DNA from: Methanosarcina acetivorans C2A
GTDB taxonomy: Archaea; Halobacteriota; Methanosarcinia; Methanosarcinales; Methanosarcinaceae
Assembly: GCF_000007345.1 (NCBI RefSeq)
Contig: NC_003552.1
Coordinates: 2,170,001 to 2,234,000 of the forward strand
DNA: 64,000 nt
Reading direction: 5' to 3'
The notes below the pieces were generated by a model. It did no database searches. It was not told the origin of the DNA and worked only from the letters and a program-made list of their open reading frames with translations. Positions 40,062 to 50,385 of the stretch are shown one piece after another. How positions within the stretch are numbered: position 1 is the first letter of the stretch; each line of letters opens with the position of its first letter. The position numbers were made by a program, and so were the translations under genes.

Positions 40062-40265
40062 CCTGTATCCCCCTCTAGCGATCTAATGTATGATTAATGC
40101 AAACCCCGGAAAAAGGAGAGCAAAAACCGGCAGTTGCGTATCTAAAGCTCAGGGCTTGAAGGCATACCCTGGAGCTTTCTCTCCCCAATTCAGCAATAGT
40201 TATAAAAATTATTTTAAATAAGGATTTCGTCTCCCGGATATAGCTCAAGCTCCAGGCAGCTGCCC

Positions 40266-42032
40266 TTATCTAAGGTCTGCCTCTATGCGAATGGGGGCTA
40301 TATAGTTCACTACCTGAAGGGCAATGCTTTCCAGGAAATTGCGGACGTTCTGGGGAATCCTGTCCACAGTATGGGATGCAAAGTTCAGGCTGCCTATTAT
40401 CTCACCCCTGTGCTTCATGGGGATGACGGCAACGGCAGTGATCCTTTCAGTTTTTAACAGTTCTGCCATTTCTTCAGCATAAAAATCCAGTTTGTAAATG
40501 GGTTTCTCAATCCAGACCTGTTTTGCTTCAGGAGAGTCAGCCCTGTATGTAGAAACCCTTTTCACAAATTCGGAGGAAAGCCCCCTGTGCGCCACCAGGT
40601 TAATCTGCTCCAGGAGCTCGTCTTTTAAGTATATGCCTCCGGCATCAATCTCTTCTATGTGCAGGCAGGCATCAAGGATATGAGAAAGCATGGTCTTAAG
40701 ACTCATGGTGCTGCTCAGAGACTTCCCGAGTTCCCGTTGAATATCGAGCATTTCCTGCGCTTCCTTTCTCTCGGTAACATCAACAACTATTCCCTGAAAG
40801 TGGACCGGGACGGCTTCGCTATCACGCTGGATATACGTCCTCTCCTCAACCCAGCGGATTTCACCATCCCCTGTTAAGATCCGGTATTCCATCTCAAAAA
40901 AGTCAAAGCCCTCCCGAATTGCGCGTTCAAGGCTTTCGGAAACCGAATTGATGTCCTCTTTATGAATTATATCCCCGTAAAGAAGTCTACCCGAAGTGAA
41001 ATCTGCTACGGTGTATCCGAACTGTGTAATATTTTCCGAAACGAACTCTACAGGCCAGTTTTCCATGTTTTTCCACAGGAAAGCTACTGCTGAGCTGTTA
41101 TTGATTATAGTTTTCAGCATTTTCTGCATTTTGAGGGATTTTCTCAGGGCTTCTTCGATTTTTTTCCGCGGGGTTATATCCAGCACTATCCCCTGAAAGC
41201 CGATCACTTTCCCATCCCTCTCTCTCTGGATAAAGGTTCTTTCGTTAACCCAGCGCAGGTCTCCAGCTTTTGTAAAAATCCTGTATTCCGAATTGAAGCT
41301 TACCTCGCCTTTCTGGATCCGTCGATCAAGTTCTTTTTCAACCCTTTTCAGGTCATCGGGATGCATTGTCTTCCCGTACAGGACTTTCTGCGAAATAAAA
41401 TCCTCAACCGTATATCCAAATTGTACCACATTATCCGAGACAAAAACTGCGGGCCAGTATTTTTCATCCCTCCAAAGAAAGGCAACTGCCGGGCTGTTGT
41501 TGATTACCGTGGTCAGCACTTTCTGCATCTTAAGAACTTTTTCCAGTTCTTCTTCGCTCTGCTTCCGTTCGGTGATGTCAAGCACCACTCCCTGAAAGTG
41601 AGTTACCGCTCCCTCCGGGTCTCTCTGGATGAAGGTCCTCTCGTTTACCCAGCGCATTTCCCCGGCTTTTGTAAAAATCCTGTATTCCATATTAAAATCT
41701 GGAGCTCCACTCTGTATTCTTTTTTCAAGCTCCTCCTCAACTTTTGCAAGGTCATCAGGATGTATAATATCCCCGTACAGTATCCTTCCCGAGATGAAAT
41801 CTTCTACCGTGTATCCAAAGTTCACCACGTTTTCCGAAACAAATTCTGCAGGCCATTTTTTTTCGTTTTTCCAGAGAAATACAACTACCTGACTGTTATT
41901 GATTATAGTTTTCAGGGCTTCTTCCCTTTCCAGAGCTGCATGGAGGGCTTTTCCCCTTTCACCGTCCTCAGCATCTGCTACGTGAGGAGAGATGTTTAGT
42001 TCGCCTCTGCTTTCTGAAGTCTCACTGTCCAT
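40266..42032 (-). CDS. Triple-PAS plus GAF sensor without kinase
   Basis: 588 aa. Three PAS/PAC repeats of about 130 residues, each with KTIINNS..VAFLW, FVS.N...FGYTV.DF.SG..LYGD.IH, EYRI.T..G..RWV.ERT.IQRD and FQGIV.D(I/V)TERK; then a GAF domain (QRELGKSLSSTMSLKTMLSH through VAVIPMKHRGEIIGSLNFAS). It ends at RIEADLR, the junction where relatives continue into another PAS or a histidine kinase. There is no HATPase or receiver domain, so it probably signals by protein contact or is a truncated kinase. No membrane segment: cytoplasmic sensing. Confidence 0.88.
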   Translation of the reverse strand: MDSETSESRGELNISPHVADAEDGERGKALHAALEREEALKTIINNSQVVVFLWKNEKKWPAEFVSENVVNFGYTVEDFISGRILYGDIIHPDDLAKVEEELEKRIQSGAPDFNMEYRIFTKAGEMRWVNERTFIQRDPEGAVTHFQGVVLDITERKQSEEELEKVLKMQKVLTTVINNSPAVAFLWRDEKYWPAVFVSDNVVQFGYTVEDFISQKVLYGKTMHPDDLKRVEKELDRRIQKGEVSFNSEYRIFTKAGDLRWVNERTFIQRERDGKVIGFQGIVLDITPRKKIEEALRKSLKMQKMLKTIINNSSAVAFLWKNMENWPVEFVSENITQFGYTVADFTSGRLLYGDIIHKEDINSVSESLERAIREGFDFFEMEYRILTGDGEIRWVEERTYIQRDSEAVPVHFQGIVVDVTERKEAQEMLDIQRELGKSLSSTMSLKTMLSHILDACLHIEEIDAGGIYLKDELLEQINLVAHRGLSSEFVKRVSTYRADSPEAKQVWIEKPIYKLDFYAEEMAELLKTERITAVAVIPMKHRGEIIGSLNFASHTVDRIPQNVRNFLESIALQVVNYIAPIRIEADLR

Positions 42033-43146
42033 TTTCTTCCAACCGCCTGCACAGGAATTTTTACTAATCTCTTCCTGGATAGTACCTGTAAACTGCAGAT
42101 CCGCCTGAGGGTACGCCAGATCACAAAATTGCCTGTCTCCGCTTGTATGCGAATTTACAAGTCCGTATATTTGCTATCAGCATGTTTGCCTGTAGTTTTA
42201 CGTTCGATTTTAGTTATATAATTGCATTTTTATCAAATATCAGTTTTTTTGATCCCAGGATCTCTTTTTCCAGTTTAACGGCGCCGGGCGAAGGCGAAAA
42301 GTATTTATATATAAATTATAACGCTTTCCAAAAGCCGTTTATGCCTCCTGTATTCATTTTTGCAGCATAATGGAAATCTATATATACTACTTTAAAGGTA
42401 ATAAGATTCCGTATTCCGTATTTGTGATACGGGCCTGCCAGCCAGAAAAACTCCATTACCACCACCAATAAACAGCTGGCTGGAGAAAAACTGTGAACCC
42501 GCAGGATCTGTCATGAACCCTTCACGAACCCCAACAAAAGAATAACAACATCCATCCGGATGTAAACCGACCAAAAATTAAGCTAAAGCGGGTTTCAGAA
42601 AAATATACAGTACCGTGAATACCCGCGAATACGGAATACATAAAATGGCAAAAGCCTGAGATGGCTAAAAAATAAAAAACGGCTAAAAAATAAAAAACGG
42701 CTAAAAAATAAAAAATGGCTAAAAAATAAAAAATGGCTAAAAAATAAAAAACGACTAAAAAATAAAAAACGGCTAAAAAATAAAAAATGGCTAAAAAATA
42801 AAAAATGGCTAAAAAATAAAAAATGGCTAAAGTCTGAAAAGTTAAAGTGGAAAAATAGTCCAAAAAACATAAAACCTCCATAAAAGGATCTCGGTAAGGT
42901 TTTGAGGGAGCCTTACTGCGATTCCTTTGATTCTAAAACTATTTTCCCAATCAATTTACTTATTTATGTTATTCTTATTTCTATCGCTTGTACCTTAGTT
43001 TCGTTTACTTTAGGTTTTTTTTACCTTGGTTTTGTTTACTTTAGTTTTGCTTATCTCAGTCCTCTTGCCGACTTTCTTTCCTGTTCCCTATTTGCTTTCG
43101 ATAACAGTTATCATGGTTTCTTCAAACTGTTCTTACCTTTTTCCTT
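42033..43146. other. 1.1-kb intergenic with 18-bp tandem repeat
   Basis: Nine-plus units of an 18-bp repeat at 42661-42835 and a T-rich stretch (42930-43140). Long frames here are products of the repeat (for example a hydrophobic FYFLAI repeat) and not genes. Confidence 0.7.
42661..42835. repeat. 18-bp tandem repeat
   Basis: Nine full copies of AYGGCTAAAAAATAAAAA (Y is T or C; one copy has CGACT) plus a partial tenth. The period is a multiple of three, so all six frames show six-residue repeats, which explains the long hydrophobic minus-strand frame. Confidence 0.95.
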
Positions 43147-43947
43147 TTATTTTTCAATATCTGCTTCTATCTCCAGCCTTACCATCCTGATGTGGACATA
43201 TCCCTCATTATCCAGAGGGTGAAGTTTGATAAAATTAACTGCAAGCTCATCTATGAATTCCTCTTTCAAATTCTCGGGCACCCTCTGTGTAAATGGGTGC
43301 CAGGTTGAGGCAAACCAGCCAGAAAGCCCCTCTTTTCCCTTAAGAGTCATATCTTTTGAGTACAGTTCCGCTCTCCTGACTGAAAACCCTGCATTTTTGA
43401 GCCATTTTCCATATTCTTCAGGCCCGTAAAAACCGTATGGAAAAACAAAATTTCCAAAATAAGGGCTCCATTTCTCATCTTCAAGCATAGAGTTAAGGAC
43501 CAGAAGGACTTCCGCAGCATTTCCCCTTCCCCCAAACTGGGCAAGCAGCTTTCCTTCGGGCCTCAGGCTTTTCAAAAAGCCTTTCAGGACGGTTTCGATG
43601 GCTTTTGGTTCCTTTATCCAGTGAAGAGCAGCATTCGAAAAAATAACATCGAATTCGGATTCAAAAGGCACGTTTCCTGCATCCATCAACATGAAGGAAA
43701 GGTTCGGGAACTGCTCTTTGGGGTAGTGGTTTTTTGCAAAACAAACCATTGCTTCGGAAAGGTCAATTCCAAGTACAGAACCTTCAGGCAGTCTCTTTGC
43801 GATTTCGGCACTGAGTTTTCCATCTCCGCAACCGACATCAAGCACTCTTTCGTTGCCTTTGAGAGGGAATTTTGTGAGGAGTTCAATCCCCCAGCTTTTC
43901 TGGGCTGAAGAACTGAACGCATAAAGCTCGGGATTCCAGCAGTACAT
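43147..43947 (-). CDS. SAM-dependent methyltransferase (class I)
   Basis: 266 aa. RVLDVGCGDGKLSAEIAKRL is motif I; VLGIDLSEAMVCFAKNHYPK the acidic post-motif; FDVIFSNAALHWIKEPKAIE motif II/III; LRPEGKLLAQFGGRGNAAEV motif IV. The layout and SNAALHW resemble trans-aconitate methyltransferase and malonyl-ACP methyltransferase BioC-like enzymes. Substrate unknown. Start MYCWNPELYAFSSSAQKSWG is typical of that subgroup (W.p..Y...s..Q..w). Single gene. Confidence 0.88.
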   Translation of the reverse strand: MYCWNPELYAFSSSAQKSWGIELLTKFPLKGNERVLDVGCGDGKLSAEIAKRLPEGSVLGIDLSEAMVCFAKNHYPKEQFPNLSFMLMDAGNVPFESEFDVIFSNAALHWIKEPKAIETVLKGFLKSLRPEGKLLAQFGGRGNAAEVLLVLNSMLEDEKWSPYFGNFVFPYGFYGPEEYGKWLKNAGFSVRRAELYSKDMTLKGKEGLSGWFASTWHPFTQRVPENLKEEFIDELAVNFIKLHPLDNEGYVHIRMVRLEIEADIEK

Positions 43948-44809
43948 GAAAAGACTCTACTCTGTCCCGAAATATAACTTTGGGTCTTAAAGAGAAGAAA
44001 AAGGCTATGAAAATGAAAAACTATACAGTAAAAGAGGCCATACAGGCAAGAAAAAGAATCTGGTGAACGGGAACTACCCTGTTATGGTTAAATTTTTTTG
44101 ATGTGTTTCTTGGGTGTGCTTCTTGGGTGTGATCTTGTAGATGTAGGTAGGGTAGGTCCGTTCACTGTCCTAAATTCAAAATTCTTGACGGGCTATATAA
44201 TTATTTTGATACAATTATAGTAAATGCCCTTTTTGTGACATTATATGACAATTTTAGTGGCTCAAACGGATATTTTTTCCAGGAATTACCCTTTCATGCC
44301 ATAGGTCGGGGGTATTCTTTCCGGAAAACACATTGAAACAGGCTGTCTCAAAACTCAAACCATTTCTACAATTGGATAATGAGCAACGTTGAATTTAAAA
44401 ACAAGACCACCTAAATTAGAGAAATTTACACATGAATTAACCTTGTAGTAGAAAAATTTGACACAATTGTAGAATTAACTTTAGTTTTGAGACAGCCTGG
44501 AAAGATGTTTTTTGATCTGTCCTTTTCAGCTACCTTTATTCGGAACTTTTGTCGCCGCCTTTAGTCAGTATTTTTCAGCTACCTTTAGTCAGTATTTCTC
44601 ATCCACTTTTATTCGGCACTCTTTTCAGCGGCCTTTCTTCGGTACTTTTTTAGCCAGGCTCTTCATATTTAGATTTCCGGTATTTTTCTCCGTGGTTTTT
44701 TACAGCTTTTTCTTCCCCAACCTGTTTATACTATGAAGTTTTTTCCTATCTATACATTAGAACTAATTCAATTATAATTTCCAATATCAAGATCACAAGG
44801 AGACTTACA
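43948..44809. other. Intergenic before ilvD, MITE copy 3
   Basis: Contains the third 161-bp MITE (44339-44499) and T-rich repeats with CAGCTACCTTTA.TC.G (44526-44650). TATA-like CTGTTTATACTATG near 44720 is a candidate ilvD promoter. No gene. Confidence 0.6.
44339..44499 (+). mobile_element. 161-bp MITE, copy 3
   Basis: Same orientation as copy 1; identical to copy 2 inverted. Ends CAGGCTGTCTCAAAACT. GAAA on both flanks is a likely 4-bp target duplication. No internal gene. Confidence 0.9.
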
Positions 44810-46471
44810 ATGAGAAGCGCCATTATTAAAGAGGGGCCTGAACGTGCTGCTAATCGTTCCCTCCTGAAAGCAACCGGGGTTACGGATTCGGAAATGAAGA
44901 AACCGTTCATAGCGGTTGTCAATTCCTGGAATGAAATAGTCCCTGGCCATATTCACCTGGATAAACTTGCTGAAGCTGTTAAAGCCGGGATCAGGAACGC
45001 AGGGGGAGTTCCTTTTGAGTTCCATACCATAGGAGTCTGCGATGGGCTTGCAATGGGGCATGAGGGTATGAAATATTCCCTCCCGAGCAGGGAGGTTATA
45101 GAGGACACGATCGAACTGATGGTCAGAGCCCACCAGTTTGACGGAATGGTCCTTATCCCTACCTGTGATAAGATCGTGCCTGGACATCTGATGGCAGCAG
45201 GCAGGCTTGATATTCCTGCCATTGTTGTAACCGGAGGGCCAATGCTCCCAGGATACGTGGATGACAAATACACCGACCTCATCTCAGTCTTTGAAGGGGT
45301 CGGAGCCTATAGCGCAGGCAAACTTTCCGAAGCCGAACTTAAAAGGCTTGAAAACCTGTCCTGTGCAGGAGCAGGTTCCTGTGCCGGGATGTTTACTGCA
45401 AACACAATGGCCTGCATGACTGAAGCCCTCGGGCTGAGCCTACCCGGCTGTGCAACTGCCCATGCAGTGGATGCAAAAAAGGTTCGTATTGCCAAGGAAT
45501 CCGGAGAGCGTATTGTTGCGCTTGTAAAAGAGAACCTGACCCCGAGGAAGATTGTTACTCAGAAGTCCTTTGAAAATGCCATAATGGTCGATATGGCAGT
45601 CGGAGGAAGCACAAACACCACATTACATCTTCCTGCCCTTGCCCATGAGTTCGGGCTTGAGCTGCCCCTTAAGACCTTTGATGAACTGAGCAGGACAACT
45701 CCCCACCTGATTTCCCTCCGACCCGGAGGTCCCAATTTCATGTTGCACTTCGACAGGGCAGGCGGAGTCGAGGCTGTCGTGCAGAGGCTTGCTTCAAAAC
45801 TCCACCTTGACCAGCTTACAGTCAACGGCAAAACTATCGGGGAAAACCTGGACGAGCTTGAAATAGTTAACCCGAAGCTGAATGCGGAGATCATTACAAC
45901 CCTCGAAAACCCAATCCATGCCGAAGGAGGAATTGCAGTCCTCAAAGGCAGCCTTGCTCCAGACGGCTCAGTTGTCAAACAGGCTGCAGTTGACCCGAAA
46001 ATGCGCGTCCATACGGGTCCTGCAAAAGTGTATGACTGTGAAGAAGACGCCATGAAGAGCATCCTTGCAGGAGATGTAAAACCCGGAGATATTGTCGTTA
46101 TCCGGTACGAAGGCCCCAAAGGAGGACCAGGCATGCGCGAAATGCTTGCAGCCACAGCCGCAATCGGAGGCATGGGCCTGCTCGAGTCCGTGGCTCTGAT
46201 AACTGATGGGCGCTTCTCCGGAGGTACCCGCGGGCCATGTATAGGGCATGTCTCTCCTGAAGCCAGCGAAGGAGGGCCAATAGGGCTTGTAAAAGATGGG
46301 GACCTTATCGAAATCAACATTCCTGAAAGGATCCTGAATCTGAAAGTCACTGAAGAAGAGCTCGAAAAGCGTAAAGCTGCCTTTGTGCCCCCTAAAAAAG
46401 AGGTCACGGGTTACCTTGCCAGGTACCAGCGTTCCGTCCATTCCGCAAACACTGGCGGAATAGTGGACTGA
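44810..46471 (+). CDS. ilvD: Dihydroxy-acid dehydratase
   Basis: 553 aa; AAGGAG precedes the [63 protein letters not shown] and [20 protein letters not shown] include the conserved Fe-S cluster cysteines; [22 protein letters not shown] and [20 protein letters not shown] are C-terminal signatures. It catalyses the third common step of valine and isoleucine biosynthesis. It stands alone, unlike ilvBNC in other organisms. Confidence 0.97.
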   Translation: MRSAIIKEGPERAANRSLLKATGVTDSEMKKPFIAVVNSWNEIVPGHIHLDKLAEAVKAGIRNAGGVPFEFHTIGVCDGLAMGHEGMKYSLPSREVIEDTIELMVRAHQFDGMVLIPTCDKIVPGHLMAAGRLDIPAIVVTGGPMLPGYVDDKYTDLISVFEGVGAYSAGKLSEAELKRLENLSCAGAGSCAGMFTANTMACMTEALGLSLPGCATAHAVDAKKVRIAKESGERIVALVKENLTPRKIVTQKSFENAIMVDMAVGGSTNTTLHLPALAHEFGLELPLKTFDELSRTTPHLISLRPGGPNFMLHFDRAGGVEAVVQRLASKLHLDQLTVNGKTIGENLDELEIVNPKLNAEIITTLENPIHAEGGIAVLKGSLAPDGSVVKQAAVDPKMRVHTGPAKVYDCEEDAMKSILAGDVKPGDIVVIRYEGPKGGPGMREMLAATAAIGGMGLLESVALITDGRFSGGTRGPCIGHVSPEASEGGPIGLVKDGDLIEINIPERILNLKVTEEELEKRKAAFVPPKKEVTGYLARYQRSVHSANTGGIVD

Positions 46472-47019
46472 AGCAGTCTAATATTTTATTTTCACGGAGG
46501 ACTATTCTCCGTTTATTCTTTTCTGAATTAATGGATTTTCTTTCATTTACTCTATTTTTTCCTTTTGTGAAGGGCCGCCAGACAAGCTGGCAGGAGCGCT
46601 TATATGTATTTGTGAATTTAAATGCGGTTTCCGGGGTAAGGAGAAACATTCTTTGGACAAAAGGAAGACAGTTCTGAATTCAGTGTTTTCCTGGTGACAG
46701 TATGGATTCGCATGTTATTCTCTTCTTGTGCTGAAGACGAGACTTTAGCTCTGAAATGAGCAGGGCAGAAAAACAAAAGATTCCAGATTTGGATGTTCTG
46801 GATAATATCACCCGATTAATCAGAATCACCAGATATTCTTAAGAGCAGAGTATACTGCTTCCGGGAAACGTTTATAGCGCCTGAAAACTATCTTTGGTTT
46901 AGCTCTGAATTCAAAGCCATTTATTCAAAGCGAGATATTCAAACTTATTTATTCAAACCAACAGTTTAAAACCAGTATCCAAAAACATCTTTTATTGGGA
47001 GATTCAGGAGACTGAAATT
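46472..47019. other. Intergenic, inverted repeat R5
   Basis: Includes member R5 of the dispersed repeat family in reverse orientation (46560-46840). No gene. The stretch just before 47020 has GGAG at 47007-47010. Confidence 0.5.
46560..46840 (-). repeat. Dispersed intergenic repeat, member R5
   Basis: Reverse-complement reading gives CAGAACATCCAAATCTGG, AATCTTTTGTTTTTCTG, then CAAATACATATAAGCGC (TATA-like) and hairpin CTGCCAG-cttgt-CTGGCGG. The GC-rich 3' module is missing. Confidence 0.8.
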
Positions 47020-47199
47020 CTGGAAGTAGAGGGGTTATGTTCAATCTGCGGGCGCCCGGCTAAACTTCATACCTGCCCTTTATGCGGAAAACTCGTATGC
47101 AGTCAGTGCATGGATCGCAGAAAAGGAATCTGTATTAGTTGTGCAGGCGGGAGAAAAGGTTCGGTACCCGGCCCGGGGGAGACCGGGATATTTAAGTAA
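47020..47199 (+). CDS. Small zinc-finger protein, non-standard start
   Basis: 59 codons. EVEGLCSICGRPAKLHTCPL followed by CGKLVCSQCMDRRKGICISC shows eight cysteines as four CX2C pairs plus a His, a cross-brace zinc finger of the HIT/B-box/FYVE kind. GGAG lies 9 nt before a CTG (47020-47022) and 6 nt before an ATT; no ATG/GTG/TTG is in frame upstream of the cysteines. Either a near-cognate start is used or the start was lost. Role unknown; such fingers mediate protein contacts. Confidence 0.5.
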   Translation: MEVEGLCSICGRPAKLHTCPLCGKLVCSQCMDRRKGICISCAGGRKGSVPGPGETGIFK

Positions 47200-47307
47200 A
47201 AAATCAAAAATCGAAAATGAATTTCGGGAAGAGTAGCCTGAATTTTGAAGCACTTATGAGAGATTCCTGCCTACAGGCTTACTTTCTTCTGGCTTATTTT
47301 CATTAGC

Positions 47308-47664
47308 TTACCAGCCGTGAATTTCTCCTTCAGGTTCTTCCTCATCATGGTAAAAACGGAATTCTTTCTTATCGGTATCTTCTGCAAACACAAATTTCTC
47401 GTCGATTCCTATTTTTGCAAATGTAAGCGCATCATCCCCATCTCTCACAGCTGGCAGGATATCCAGATCTACATGATCCCTGATACCGCTTTCCGGAAGA
47501 AAAGCCGTAATGATGAACCAGTCAATTCCTCCTGCATAGTCTTTGCTTACATAACGGCTGCTGCCTGGCGGAATCTTGGTAGCTTTCTGAGCTATTTCGG
47601 TCCCGTCAGCCCGGTAAGCCACAAAACGAATGGTATGGTTTGTTTTATTCTTTATTATAGCCAT
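47308..47664 (-). CDS. Hypothetical 118-aa protein
   Basis: MAIIKNKTNHTIRFVAYRAD, GTEIAQKATKIPPGSSRYVS and DKKEFRFYHDEEEPEGEIHG. Predicted beta-rich, small and acidic at the C-terminus, no signal peptide or membrane segment; the N-terminal N.T...I.F......G...A....IPPG.S pattern is reminiscent of thin beta-sandwich proteins. Not recognised beyond that. The opposite strand also has a long frame but of poorer composition. Confidence 0.55.
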   Translation of the reverse strand: MAIIKNKTNHTIRFVAYRADGTEIAQKATKIPPGSSRYVSKDYAGGIDWFIITAFLPESGIRDHVDLDILPAVRDGDDALTFAKIGIDEKFVFAEDTDKKEFRFYHDEEEPEGEIHGW

Positions 47665-48601
47665 TATACTACTCCCCTATCTTAATCCGCTGGGAATTTC
47701 CCATTTTAAGGAATTTTATCTAATGTATCTAATTCTGGAGAGTAAATACTTTCGGTTGCAAAAATTTGGTGGTCCTGTATTAATTAGTTGATATTATTCA
47801 GATATCTGAAACTGGGATCTTTTGTTTTTCGATTCTACTCCTTGCAGGGCTGAACTTTTCCCTTCCACAACGCAAAAAAGAAACAGGTGAATTTATGTCT
47901 TGACCTGGGGGACCTTATTAAAATTCATAGGTAAATATAAGCGCCTCCGCCAGCTTGTCTGACGGCCCTTCACAAAAGGAAAAAACCGAGTAAATGAAAG
48001 AGTAAGAAAGACTGCATATCTGCCACTTTAACCTTTTTGATTCTATTTCTCATTCACAAGCGTCTACAGAATATGTCATTTTCTAACTACTGTTTTTCTT
48101 CTTTCTTCCTTACTCTTTTCTCACGAGGAAAGCCGCTCTCCTGCGTCTCTTTATTTTACCATTGTTTTTAAGTTAGTCTGCTTGAGCGGAGCGAAACAGA
48201 CCGCGTACTCCCGAGGCGCAATTCGGGTGGTGCAACTCTTCCGGAACAGGAATGACACGGTATAACGTATAAGGCTATATGGGGCAGAATTCAGAAGTTT
48301 GAGTCAGAATTGTTTTTCTTCAAAAGTATCAACCATGTAAAGGTGGACGATCAAAAATTTGGAAATATTTTTTCACGATTTAAAAATGCATTATCTTTGA
48401 CTACAGCCGCTGCTGTTTAATCTGGTTTTTTTGCAGCTCAATCAGCGCGCCATTTTATCCAACCTGTGTGTAACAGATAAAAAAAGTAATTCCTGTAGAG
48501 CAGCTCAGATTCCTAAATATTAATTATATAGCCGACTGCAACCGAAAAAAAGAGAAAAGGACCGGCTAGTGAGAAAGAATCAAGCTAGGTATTCGAACAA
48601 A
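47665..48601. other. Intergenic, repeat R4
   Basis: Mostly repeat family member R4 (47765-48235), then 370 bp with no gene up to the convergent mtxH. Confidence 0.6.
47765..48235 (+). repeat. Dispersed intergenic repeat, member R4
   Basis: Full member, closely related to R2: TGATATTATTCAGATAT, GATCTTTTGTTTTTCGATTC, CTCCTTGCAGGGCTGAAC, TATA-like GGTAAATATAAGCG, hairpin CCGCCAG-cttgt-CTGACGG (one mismatch), GCCGCTCTCCTGCGTCT, and CCCGA-8 nt-TCGGG at its end. Confidence 0.85.
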
Positions 48602-49534
48602 TTAAACCAGCAGGTTAATCGGGTGCCTGCTTGCGGGTTCTATATCAAGGTCAGCCACAGCTTCTGCAATCATGATATCGCTCATTGCAGCCATAGGGAA
48701 AACGTACTGGGCATACTCTATCGGCCCGTAGAGGATGAAGTCCCCGGCAGCCGCCTGCTGGAGACAGGTAGAGCCTACATCGCAGATCTTATACAGGACA
48801 GGGTTCTTTTCCTTCTGCCTGTTCAGCCAGTTCCAGGCTGAGGGAGCATTGTGAATTCCCGAGCCTGTGGGATATCCCCATTTTGCCTTAGCAGTAATTG
48901 TCATCCTGAGGGCTATTCCGGCTCCGTTTCCCATGGGAGTGATACTCGGATCGATAAGTTTGTTTACGATTCCGCATCTGTCTGCAATTGAGAGCAGACC
49001 CTCTTCCAACAGCCCTGCTCCTGTTTCAAGCATTTCCATCCTGCCCCGGAGGGAGGAGTCCATTGCATTAAAACCGAGGATAATAGAGCTGTCAATATCG
49101 GACTGTGCAAGAGCCTCGATTTCAGAAGTAGTTATGCTCATGTTTATGGAGTTGTAAACCGCCCGGTCTGCAAGCCCTATTTCACTCACATACCGTGATG
49201 CATGTGCACGCACTGTCCCTTCGGGAGAATCGATAAGAAAAGGAGATTCTGATACTTCTGCAATAAAATCAATGTAGCGAGTGATGCTTTCCTGAGTTGT
49301 GCCAAAGATATGGACCATATGAGGATTCCCGGTCATATCCGAACCCACTTCCTGCAAGTTTACGAGCTTCTCGGCAGCGATCCGATCAAAGAGCCCTTTT
49401 GCAGCATCTTCCACGATTTCGTGTTTATTGTAAAAAATAGTCCCTGCAAGTAAGGTAGGCAGTTCTCCAGGCTGTCCGCCTACCTTTATCCCTGCAATGT
49501 TAGCAATTTCCTGTTCTTTCTGGAACTTAAACAT
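48602..49534 (-). CDS. mtxH: MtxH, MtrH-like methyltransferase subunit
   Basis: 310 aa from ATG at 49534 (GAGGG seven bases upstream). MFKFQKEQEIANIAGIKVGG QPGELPTLLAGTIFYNKHEI is the MtrH start; SDIDSSIILGFNAMDSSLRG and GNGAGIALRMTITAKAKWGY and PTGSGIHNAPSAWNWLNR are further MtrH blocks. MtrH transfers methyl between tetrahydrosarcinapterin and the corrinoid of MtrA. Here the gene is outside the mtr operon and follows mtxX and mtxA, matching the mtxXAH set described in Methanosarcina. Methyl donor or acceptor unknown. Confidence 0.9.
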   Translation of the reverse strand: MFKFQKEQEIANIAGIKVGGQPGELPTLLAGTIFYNKHEIVEDAAKGLFDRIAAEKLVNLQEVGSDMTGNPHMVHIFGTTQESITRYIDFIAEVSESPFLIDSPEGTVRAHASRYVSEIGLADRAVYNSINMSITTSEIEALAQSDIDSSIILGFNAMDSSLRGRMEMLETGAGLLEEGLLSIADRCGIVNKLIDPSITPMGNGAGIALRMTITAKAKWGYPTGSGIHNAPSAWNWLNRQKEKNPVLYKICDVGSTCLQQAAAGDFILYGPIEYAQYVFPMAAMSDIMIAEAVADLDIEPASRHPINLLV

Positions 49535-49791
49535 CTTTACGCCCTCAAAATCCACACTTCTCAAAATACATTTACTTCTTATACTTACTTCTTATGATTA
49601 ATTCCCTTACTTCTTGTGACCAACTTGCTTAATTGGATTCCCGGTTTCTTTCTTATGATCTCAGGATTCGAATTAACTTTCTTAATTACAAGACATCCAT
49701 ATAATACATACTAATTAAAAATATATTTTCAAACTGACATCATTCTTGAGAGAGGAATCTTCCTGATGGAGAATCCAAGGCTTTTCTGCCT

Positions 49792-50385
49792 TCAGAGGCT
49801 TTCTGCCAGGCAGATAATTCCTGCCATAGAATCCATTACGAGTTCTTCTGAAATTATCACATCCCCCGAAGAAGGAACCGCAAAAGACGCCTGCCTTTTT
49901 TTCGGGGCGCAAACAACCACTGGCTCTTCAGGGTATACTTCGCCCTTATCCCTGTAATCCTCAACAATCTTTCGGATCTCTTCGGGGTCATTTAACCCTA
50001 TTCTGTCCAGGAGAGTTACCTGCCGCTGGAAACGGTCTACTGCTTCTCTGGAGATATTTTCTATAAAGGGAATAGCCCCCTGCGACCCTACAATTCTGCC
50101 TTTTTCGTCAATCCCGTTTGCATGGATTGCAAGCAGAGAATGGCCTGCCAGATGGCCCCTTGACTCGGTTCCGCAGACGAGCACATACCGGATATTGGAG
50201 TTTGAGATTACGTTCACGATTATTTTTTCTACACCCAGGTTTTCAGTCTTCGAACTTCCCCAGATAGCTGCATTGGGGAAAGCCTCGAGGTGGCTTGCAA
50301 GGGTTACGACTGCAATCCTGGAATCCGGTTTTCCTGTGACATAGTCCCCTCTTACAGGGGGCCAGTTCTCTGCAATGGTCTTCAG
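49792..50385 (-). CDS. mtxA: MtxA, MtrA-like corrinoid protein
   Basis: 197 codons. Reading upstream of the GTG at 50217 gives [40 protein letters not shown] and [20 protein letters not shown], clear MtrA N-terminal sequence, then [20 protein letters not shown] with the His expected to ligate cobalt, and [12 protein letters not shown]. The frame begins at CTG 50383-50385, which overlaps the mtxX TGA as CTGA in place of the usual ATGA; no other start is in frame. AGGTGA is upstream. The C-terminal membrane anchor of MtrA is absent, so it is probably soluble. Confidence 0.8.
   Translation of the reverse strand: MKTIAENWPPVRGDYVTGKPDSRIAVVTLASHLEAFPNAAIWGSSKTENLGVEKIIVNVISNSNIRYVLVCGTESRGHLAGHSLLAIHANGIDEKGRIVGSQGAIPFIENISREAVDRFQRQVTLLDRIGLNDPEEIRKIVEDYRDKGEVYPEEPVVVCAPKKRQASFAVPSSGDVIISEELVMDSMAGIICLAESL

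Noticed and set aside
42522-42881. 119-aa hydrophobic minus-strand frame (FYFLAI repeats)
   Set aside because: Entirely produced by the 18-bp tandem repeat; no ribosome-binding site and all six frames are similarly open.
47317-47685. 122-aa plus-strand frame
   Set aside because: Opposite to the more protein-like 118-aa minus-strand gene and rich in Phe/Cys/His from reverse reading.
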